Of a DNA stretch of 20,705 bases, positions 15,670 to 20,705 are shown in pieces. The stretch covers positions 11,177 through 31,881 of the forward strand of contig DDTL01000059.1 in assembly GCA_002344345.1 (NCBI GenBank). The letters run 5' to 3'. Positions within the stretch are counted from its first letter, which is position 1; every line of letters starts with the position of its first letter. The position numbers were made by a program, and so were the translations under genes. Source of the DNA: Saprospiraceae bacterium UBA2365 (GTDB taxonomy: Bacteria; Bacteroidota; Bacteroidia; Chitinophagales; Saprospiraceae). The notes below the pieces were generated by a model. It did no database searches. It was not told the DNA's origin and saw nothing but the letters and a program-made list of their open reading frames with translations.

Positions 15670-17229
15670 ATGGAGAGTAAATTAGGTCTTGATTTTGATA
15701 AGGTGGCATCCGCCAGGGCAATTTCCGCAAAGATTGCAAAGGATGTGCAGACGTTTGTGGAAGGGTATACTACGATTGCTGTGGAACGGACATTGTGCAG
15801 GCTATCAGGTATTGATGGTGTGGACAAAAACGATGTACCACTTCCCAATGTGGTGACAGATTTTTTGAAAGAACATGGCGTATTGGATCAGGGAGCGCTT
15901 TATTATCTCGGTAATGCGATGATCGTGACAGGCAAAAGTCCCCTTGAAATTGCGGAACAGCTCGCGAAAGGGGAAATAGATTTGACCAGATTGGCATTTC
16001 ACCCCGATGAGGAGATCCATTCTGTAGTACAACCTTATCTGGTCAATGCCATCCAAAAAATTCAGGCCAACAGAAAACGCAGGGAACATTATATTTCGAC
16101 CATGGGTGAAGGCAGCAAACCGTACATCTATGTGATCGTGGCAACCGGCAACATCTATGAAGATGTCGTTCAGGCACAGGCAGCTGCCAGACAGGGAGCG
16201 GATATCATCGCTGTGATCAGGACGACCGGACAGAGTTTGCTGGATTATGTGCCTTATGGCGCAACAACTGAAGGATTCGGCGGAACTTATGCGACGCAGG
16301 AGAATTTTCGGATCATGCGGACAGCATTGAATGAAGTCGGCGAAGAAGTTGGCAGATACATCAGGCTTTGCAATTACTGTTCAGGCCTATGTATGCCTGA
16401 AATTGCTGTTATGGGCGCTTTGGAAGGATTGGATGTCATGCTCAATGATGCCTTGTACGGGATTCTTTTCAGGGATATCAACATGCAGCGCACATTGGTA
16501 GACCAGTATTTTTCCCGGGTGATCAACGGTTTTGCAGGGGTGATCATCAATACAGGCGAAGACAATTATCTGACAACAGCTGATGCATTTGAAGAAGCAC
16601 ACACAGTATTGGCATCTCAGCTGATCAATGAGCAATTGGCACTGATCGCAGGCATACCTGAGGAACAGATGGGTCTCGGACACGCTTTTGAGATGGATCC
16701 ATCCCTCAAAAACGGATTTTTACTGGAACTTTCACAGGCTCAGATGGCAAGAGAGATTTTTCCGAATGCGCCGTTGAAATATATGCCGCCGACCAAATTC
16801 ATGACCGGGAATATATTCAAAGGCCAGATCCAGAACGCACTTTTCAACGAAATCGCCATATGGACAGGCCAGGGGATACAGTTGCTGGGAATGATCACTG
16901 AAGCGGTGCATACACCTTTTATGGCTGACAGATACCTTGCCATTGAAAATGCCAAATACATTTTCAATAACATGCAGGATATTGGAAATGAGGTCGAATT
17001 TAAAAAAGATGGTTTGATCCAAAAACGGGCGCAACAGGTTTTGGATTATGCAATGATCTTACTTGGTGATATTGAAACAGAAGGTTTGTTCAATGCATTG
17101 GAAAAAGGCATATTTGCCAATGTCAAAAGAAGTAAAACAGGTGGAAAAGGACTGTCCGGAGTTATGAAAAAGGGAACGCATTACTTCAATCCATTTATTT
17201 CGATGATGATCAATAAAAATGAATTATGA
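15670..17229 (+). CDS. kamD: Lysine 5,6-aminomutase alpha subunit
   Basis: This is the large subunit (519 residues) of the adenosylcobalamin- and PLP-dependent aminomutase, which moves the terminal amino group of L-beta-lysine to C5, giving 3,5-diaminohexanoate. It starts MESKLGLDFDKV, like clostridial KamD. A GTG at 15655, overlapping the kamC stop as GTGA, is an alternative start that would add five residues; I prefer ATG 15670 for its match to the family N-terminus. Conserved segments include RTTGQSLLDYVPYGATTEG and NALFNEIAIWTGQGIQLLG. Its stop overlaps the kamE start by four bases. Confidence 0.94.
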   Translation: MESKLGLDFDKVASARAISAKIAKDVQTFVEGYTTIAVERTLCRLSGIDGVDKNDVPLPNVVTDFLKEHGVLDQGALYYLGNAMIVTGKSPLEIAEQLAKGEIDLTRLAFHPDEEIHSVVQPYLVNAIQKIQANRKRREHYISTMGEGSKPYIYVIVATGNIYEDVVQAQAAARQGADIIAVIRTTGQSLLDYVPYGATTEGFGGTYATQENFRIMRTALNEVGEEVGRYIRLCNYCSGLCMPEIAVMGALEGLDVMLNDALYGILFRDINMQRTLVDQYFSRVINGFAGVIINTGEDNYLTTADAFEEAHTVLASQLINEQLALIAGIPEEQMGLGHAFEMDPSLKNGFLLELSQAQMAREIFPNAPLKYMPPTKFMTGNIFKGQIQNALFNEIAIWTGQGIQLLGMITEAVHTPFMADRYLAIENAKYIFNNMQDIGNEVEFKKDGLIQKRAQQVLDYAMILLGDIETEGLFNALEKGIFANVKRSKTGGKGLSGVMKKGTHYFNPFISMMINKNEL

Positions 17230-18026
17230 GCAGCGGATTATATTCTACTGAAAAACAGGATTTTGACAAAAACCTGGATCTCAAAAAGGTTAAGCCTTAT
17301 GGAGACACCATGAATGACGGAAAGGTACAGATAAGCTTTACCTTACCAGTTTCCTGCAATGATGAAGCCATTGAAGCTGCCAAAATACTGATGCGAAAAA
17401 TGGGTCTGGACAATCCGCAGATTGTTTATTATTATCAACTTACGGATGGTTTTACCTTTTTTAACGGGTATGGTTCCTGTCGGCATGAAGTGGATTTTAC
17501 CGGCATCCATGTTCCAAAGGTCGAGAGTGCGGTATGGGATATGCATGAGGTGGATGATTTTATCAAAACACATATAGGAAGAAAATTGCGTGTGATTGGC
17601 GCCAGTACCGGAACGGATGCGCATACGGTGGGTATTGATGCGATCATGAATATGAAGGGTTATGCAGGACATTACGGGCTGGAAAGATATGAGATGTTTG
17701 AAGCGATGAATATGGGTAGTCAGGTGCTGAATGAGGATTTTATTGCAAAAGCAATTGAATGGAATGCCGATGCATTGCTAGTTTCACAAACGGTGACACA
17801 GAAGGATGTGCATATCCAAAACCTCACTGAATTGGTTGAAATGCTGGAAGCCGAAGGACTTAGACAAAAGGTATTGCTGATCTGCGGAGGACCCAGGATA
17901 TCACATGAACTGGCAAAAGAATTGGGTTATGACGCCGGTTTTACTATGAATTCCTATGCCAATCATGTAGCATCCTATATAGCTCAGGAAATGCATAATA
18001 AGATGAATGATTATTCAGGTATGTAG
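17226..18026 (+). CDS. kamE: Lysine 5,6-aminomutase beta subunit
   Basis: This 266-residue subunit carries the B12-binding Rossmann domain. The base-off motif is DAHTVG with His133 as cobalt ligand, and Lys144 (MNMKGY), which forms the PLP aldimine, has the same number as in the clostridial enzyme. GGPRISHELAKELGYDAGF near the C-terminus completes the B12 fold. The ATGA overlap with kamD implies coupled translation of the two subunits. The organism must make or import cobalamin; no such gene is in the window. Confidence 0.95.
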   Translation: MSSGLYSTEKQDFDKNLDLKKVKPYGDTMNDGKVQISFTLPVSCNDEAIEAAKILMRKMGLDNPQIVYYYQLTDGFTFFNGYGSCRHEVDFTGIHVPKVESAVWDMHEVDDFIKTHIGRKLRVIGASTGTDAHTVGIDAIMNMKGYAGHYGLERYEMFEAMNMGSQVLNEDFIAKAIEWNADALLVSQTVTQKDVHIQNLTELVEMLEAEGLRQKVLLICGGPRISHELAKELGYDAGFTMNSYANHVASYIAQEMHNKMNDYSGM

Positions 18027-18031
18027 GAATT

Positions 18032-18134
18032 CAGCTGTTCAGCTGTTTAGCTATCTAGACTTTTAGGTTAAATTCTTTTATTTTTTAATAATAAATAGGC
18101 TAAAAGACTAAATAGCTAAAAGACTGAATAGCTG
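18032..18134. repeat. Long imperfect inverted repeat between kamE and atoA
   Basis: Positions 18032-18068 match the reverse complement of 18098-18134 at 29 of 37 bases, around a 29-base AT-rich loop. The arms are made of short recurring words such as TTTAGCTAT and AGCTAAAAGACT. It fills most of the 166-bp gap. It may be an intergenic repeat, or reduce read-through into atoA, or protect the upstream mRNA 3' end. A related word, CAGCTGAATAGCTAAA, lies at 11965-11980 before kamA. Confidence 0.6.
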
Positions 18135-18192
18135 CAGACTAACTACTTGATAATTAAAGAAATAACAATAAAAAATAAAAAATAGAACAAAT

Positions 18193-18873
18193 ATGGTTCA
18201 GCTGGATAAAAATCAGGTCAGAGAAACAATTGCACGCAGGATAGCCCTTGAATTTCATGATGGAGATGTAGTCAATCTTGGTATCGGAATCCCGACACAT
18301 GTGCCCAACTATGTTCCGAAAGACATTCATCTGATCGTACACAGTGAAAATGGCATCATCGGCATGGGCCCTAACGCAGCACCCGGTATGGAAGATATTG
18401 ATTATCAGGATGCAGGAGGCAGGTTTACCACGGCTTTGCCGGGTGCATGCACTTTTGATACTTCTTTATCATTTCTGATCACCCGTGGAGGACATGTTGA
18501 TGTTACGGTTTTGGGCGCCATGCAGGTAGATGAGAATGGTGATCTGGCCAACTGGAAAATTCCCGGAAAACTGATCACAGGTATGGGTGGCGCCATGGAT
18601 CTGCTCGTCGGAGCCAAACGCGTGGTGATCGCCATGGAACATACTTCCGGCGTCTCCAAAAAGATCCTGAAGAAATGCCTGTTGCCTTTGACAGCCAAGG
18701 GAGTAGTGGACCTCATCGTCACCGAGATGGGTGTGATGGAACTTACTCCGCAGGGTATTGTTTTAAAGGAGATCAATCCGGTATTTACGGTAGAGGAAGT
18801 TCAGGCTCAAACTGAAGCCACGCTGATCATCAGTGAATCGTTGTGTGGCATGAAGCAGAGCCAGGTGAATTGA
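18193..18873 (+). CDS. atoA: Acetate/acetoacetate CoA-transferase subunit B
   Basis: This 226-residue protein is the beta subunit of the class I CoA-transferase whose alpha subunit is encoded at 7771-8415. The active-site glutamate is Glu52 in the motif SENGIIGMG, which forms the covalent glutamyl-CoA intermediate. The GIGIPTHVPNY and GGAMDLLVGAKRV segments are also typical. It completes the lysine cluster but is separated from kamE by a 166-bp gap containing a large inverted repeat, so it may be transcribed in part from its own promoter. Confidence 0.92.
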   Translation: MVQLDKNQVRETIARRIALEFHDGDVVNLGIGIPTHVPNYVPKDIHLIVHSENGIIGMGPNAAPGMEDIDYQDAGGRFTTALPGACTFDTSLSFLITRGGHVDVTVLGAMQVDENGDLANWKIPGKLITGMGGAMDLLVGAKRVVIAMEHTSGVSKKILKKCLLPLTAKGVVDLIVTEMGVMELTPQGIVLKEINPVFTVEEVQAQTEATLIISESLCGMKQSQVN

Positions 18874-19037
18874 TCATATTTTCTGGTGGTTTTCAACCGT
18901 TGAACAGGTTTAAAAATATTCTGGGAAAAGATCGTTATAGGGTATTACCGGAGCAGTAAAAGTTTGTCATATTTTGCTAAACTTTACAATAAGGAATGTG
19001 TAAGTTGACCTGAATTTTTTTTTTCAGGATAAAGGTT

Positions 19038-19052
19038 TATCTTTACATTTTG
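19038..19052 (+). promoter_or_regulatory. Candidate promoter elements for the Rpn-family gene
   Basis: Two overlapping near-matches to TAnnTTTG occur here: TATCTTTA (19038-19045) and TACATTTT (19044-19051). Both lie 20-35 bases before the ATG at 19072. No well-spaced upstream -33 element is evident, so this is weak. Confidence 0.25.
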
Positions 19053-19071
19053 CAACCAATTACCTTACAAT

Positions 19072-20037
19072 ATGAACCAGCACATTCATAATCCACACGA
19101 CAAATTTTTCAAGGCCATGATGGGCGAAAGGGAGCTTGCCATCGGTTTTTTGCAGTTTTTCTTACCGGAGGAGATCAGCCGGTTGATTGATTTTGAAAAA
19201 TTGGAATCCATCAAAGACAGTTTTGTTACGGAGGAATTGAAAGAGATATTCTCTGATGCTGTATTCCGTTGTCCGGTTTTGGAAAGTGAAAACACTTCCC
19301 TTTTTGTGAGTGTTTTGATCGAACACAAGAGTTATCCTGATAAAATGGTGGCAGTTCAGCTGCTCTCCTATCTGGCAAATGCCTATCAGGCTCAATTGAA
19401 AAGCGGAGAACCATTGCATGTTGTGGTCCCGATGATCTTTTATCACGGTGTTGAAAACTGGGATTATCGATCGCTAAGTCAATTAGTGCAAGGGTTAAAG
19501 GAAGAATTCAGGAGGTACATACCTGATTTTGAAACATTGTTTGTGGATTTAGCCAGGATGAATGAAGACGCTCTGGAAGGTATCAAAATGATGTTATTGC
19601 GGGCAGCCGTGCAACTTCAGCGCTACAGCGGAAGGCCTGATCTGCTGATGGAACACATTCGGAAGATACTGGAACGAATTGATTTTGAGGGTGATAATCC
19701 CCGGAACTTTTCCAGACAAATATTTGTTTATTTTTTTGAAATATCAGAAATTAGCGTTGAAGAACTGGCCATTTTAATAGAAGAATTACCATTACAGACA
19801 AAATCAAAGATCATGACCACATACGAACAGATAGAAAAGAAGGGATTTGAGAAAGGCATTGAGAAAGGTATTGAGAAAGGCATTGAAAAAGGCATTGAAA
19901 AGGGAATCAAATCTGAAAAGATGCGATTGATCATCCAGGGGTACAAAAAAGGGTATTCAATAGAAGTACTTTCTGATATTTCCGGGTTTAGCATAGACAT
20001 GGTTCAGAAAATAATTCATGAGCATCAAAACCAATAG
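19072..20037 (+). CDS. Rpn-family PD-(D/E)XK nuclease / putative transposase
   Basis: This 321-residue protein begins HNPHDKFFKAMMGERELA, the usual opening of the Rpn / 'putative transposase' family. Nuclease-core residues are Asp62 (FSDAVFRC) and Glu84-x-Lys86 (VLIEHKSYPD), followed by a helix with Gln96. E. coli RpnA is a DNA endonuclease that promotes RecA-independent recombination; many relatives have unknown roles. Near the C-terminus (residues 259-279) a four-residue GIEK-type repeat is encoded by tandem 12-bp units, followed by a short helical tail. Flanking inverted repeats of an insertion sequence are not seen, so this is not a complete transposon. Confidence 0.85.
   Translation: MNQHIHNPHDKFFKAMMGERELAIGFLQFFLPEEISRLIDFEKLESIKDSFVTEELKEIFSDAVFRCPVLESENTSLFVSVLIEHKSYPDKMVAVQLLSYLANAYQAQLKSGEPLHVVVPMIFYHGVENWDYRSLSQLVQGLKEEFRRYIPDFETLFVDLARMNEDALEGIKMMLLRAAVQLQRYSGRPDLLMEHIRKILERIDFEGDNPRNFSRQIFVYFFEISEISVEELAILIEELPLQTKSKIMTTYEQIEKKGFEKGIEKGIEKGIEKGIEKGIKSEKMRLIIQGYKKGYSIEVLSDISGFSIDMVQKIIHEHQNQ
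19846..19908 (+). repeat. In-frame 12-bp tandem repeat coding for GIEK units
   Basis: About five copies of a unit close to GAGAAAGGCATT occur head to tail inside the Rpn-family gene and encode (I/F)EKG repeats. Copies differ mainly at third codon positions (GAG/GAA, GGC/GGT). Because the unit length is a multiple of three, gain or loss of copies keeps the frame. Such a repeat is common near the C-terminus of this family and probably forms a charged helix. Confidence 0.9.
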
Positions 20038-20199
20038 ATTTTTTGAGATCTTTTAATGTTAATGTGGTGATCATGATTTTCATGAAGTGGATATTATATA
20101 AAAATCAATCCTGTACCAATTAAATGAAATAATAGTTGGATCTAATGATAATTCGTAAATAAAATCAGTTCAAAATCAATTAATTGTTCTTTAAGTTGT

Positions 20200-20207
20200 T
20201 ATATTTG
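20200..20207 (+). promoter_or_regulatory. Exact Bacteroidota -7 promoter element
   Basis: TATATTTG matches TAnnTTTG at all positions. The expected -33 TTTG about 19 bases upstream is not clear; a TTG at 20184-20186 is too close. If active, transcription would start near 20214 and meet the terminator at 20243-20275 before the lipoprotein gene. Confidence 0.35.
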
Positions 20208-20242
20208 AGTGATTACTCTAATTTAAAATAAGGTTGTGTTGG

Positions 20243-20275
20243 AGGACGAAAAAAATAAAATTTCGCCTTTTTTTT
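20243..20275 (+). terminator. Intrinsic terminator upstream of the partial lipoprotein gene
   Basis: AGGACGAAA (20243-20251) pairs with TTTCGCCT (20261-20268) with one bulged base, and the stem is followed by eight T residues (20268-20275). This is the clearest rho-independent terminator in the window. It lies about 200 bp after the Rpn-family gene and 45 bp before the next start codon, so it may end the former or attenuate the latter. Confidence 0.75.
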
Positions 20276-20320
20276 ATTCAAAGATTTCAACTGGCCTAAA
20301 GGAAAACAAAAATCATTCAC

Positions 20321-20705
20321 ATGAAGGTCTTATACTTATTATTTTTTAACTTATTGGTTTTGGGTTGTTTTTTAAAACCTGAAAGAATAAATACTCCCGA
20401 TTGTGAATTTAACTATTGGTATCTTGACACATATTGTTTTCCGGATTTTTCTTTTTGTCTTGATAGCTGTAAAATAGTGACTAGTAATATATGTCGTGAA
20501 ATTGGTGAAGACAAGGATAAACTGGTATATAGAACCCAAAATATTTACCCTATAGATGGAAATGCATCATCCCAAGTAGTATTGAAACAATTATTTGAAT
20601 TATTTTTTCTTTTAGAAGGATATAAAAATTGTAATAAACCACCTATAAAATCGGATGAAATTCTTTATAAATACTTTTTTTCTTCAGATTCGATCATTTC
20701 GGAAT
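20321..20705 (+). CDS. Cysteine-rich probable lipoprotein, 3' end beyond the window
   Basis: An open frame starts at ATG 20321 and runs to the window edge without a stop (128 residues seen). The first 16 residues are a lipoprotein signal peptide ending in LVLGC, with Cys16 as the lipidated residue. Six more cysteines follow at about 28, 39, 46, 50, 58 and 104, suggesting disulfides in an exported protein. No domain is recognised. Base composition is more AT-rich than the lysine cluster. It is preceded by a terminator at 20243-20275. Confidence 0.7.
   Translation, partial: MKVLYLLFFNLLVLGCFLKPERINTPDCEFNYWYLDTYCFPDFSFCLDSCKIVTSNICREIGEDKDKLVYRTQNIYPIDGNASSQVVLKQLFELFFLLEGYKNCNKPPIKSDEILYKYFFSSDSIISE

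Noticed and set aside
19072..20037. Complete insertion sequence around the Rpn-family gene
   Set aside because: No flanking inverted repeats or target duplication were seen, and the Rpn family is not a classical IS transposase.

Overview
This 20.7 kb window most likely comes from a member of the Bacteroidota, possibly a Saprospiraceae-like lineage. The reasons are AT-rich gene gaps, very few Shine-Dalgarno sequences before starts, the protein families present (LpxH, CysQ, a short PhhA, a rhomboid protease, Rpn/PD-(D/E)XK), and two matches to the Bacteroidota -7 promoter element TAnnTTTG. The lineage is inferred from gene content and style, not from a marker gene.

Layout. Positions 1-262 hold a GC-rich foldback repeat with outer and inner inverted arms, side hairpins, a 32-bp unit repeated three times, and a perfect 40-bp palindrome in the middle. 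An AT-rich stretch without genes follows. Then come a small Bacteroidota-type protein of unknown function (659-1393), a terminator hairpin, and a rhomboid protease. From 2132 to 7316 six genes run on the minus strand: a cation diffusion facilitator, phenylalanine 4-monooxygenase (phhA), a probable lipoprotein overlapping lpxH, lpxH, an unrecognised 322-residue protein, and cysQ.

The centre of the window (7771-18873, plus strand) is a lysine degradation cluster of the Fusobacterium/Clostridium 'lysine fermentation' type, in the order atoD, kal, kce, kdd1, kdd2, kamA, kamB, kamC, kamD, kamE, atoA. KamA turns L-lysine into L-beta-lysine. KamDE (B12 and PLP dependent, kept active by KamB/KamC) makes 3,5-diaminohexanoate. 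Kdd oxidatively deaminates it. Kce cleaves the keto acid with acetyl-CoA to acetoacetate and 3-aminobutyryl-CoA. Kal removes ammonia to give crotonyl-CoA. AtoD/AtoA moves CoA onto acetoacetate. Catalytic residues can be located in most of these proteins. Two features are unusual: kdd is present as two diverged tandem copies whose nucleotide-binding regions differ, and the two CoA-transferase subunits sit at opposite ends of the cluster. No regulator, transporter or B12 gene is in the cluster, but its leader carries several dyad symmetries.

After the cluster come an Rpn-family PD-(D/E)XK nuclease-like gene with an in-frame 12-bp repeat, a candidate promoter and strong terminator, and the 5' part of a cysteine-rich lipoprotein cut by the window edge. 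I see no tRNA, rRNA, CRISPR array or complete insertion sequence. The most notable observations are the tandem kdd pair, the split CoA transferase, the foldback element at the start, and the dyads around the lysine cluster.
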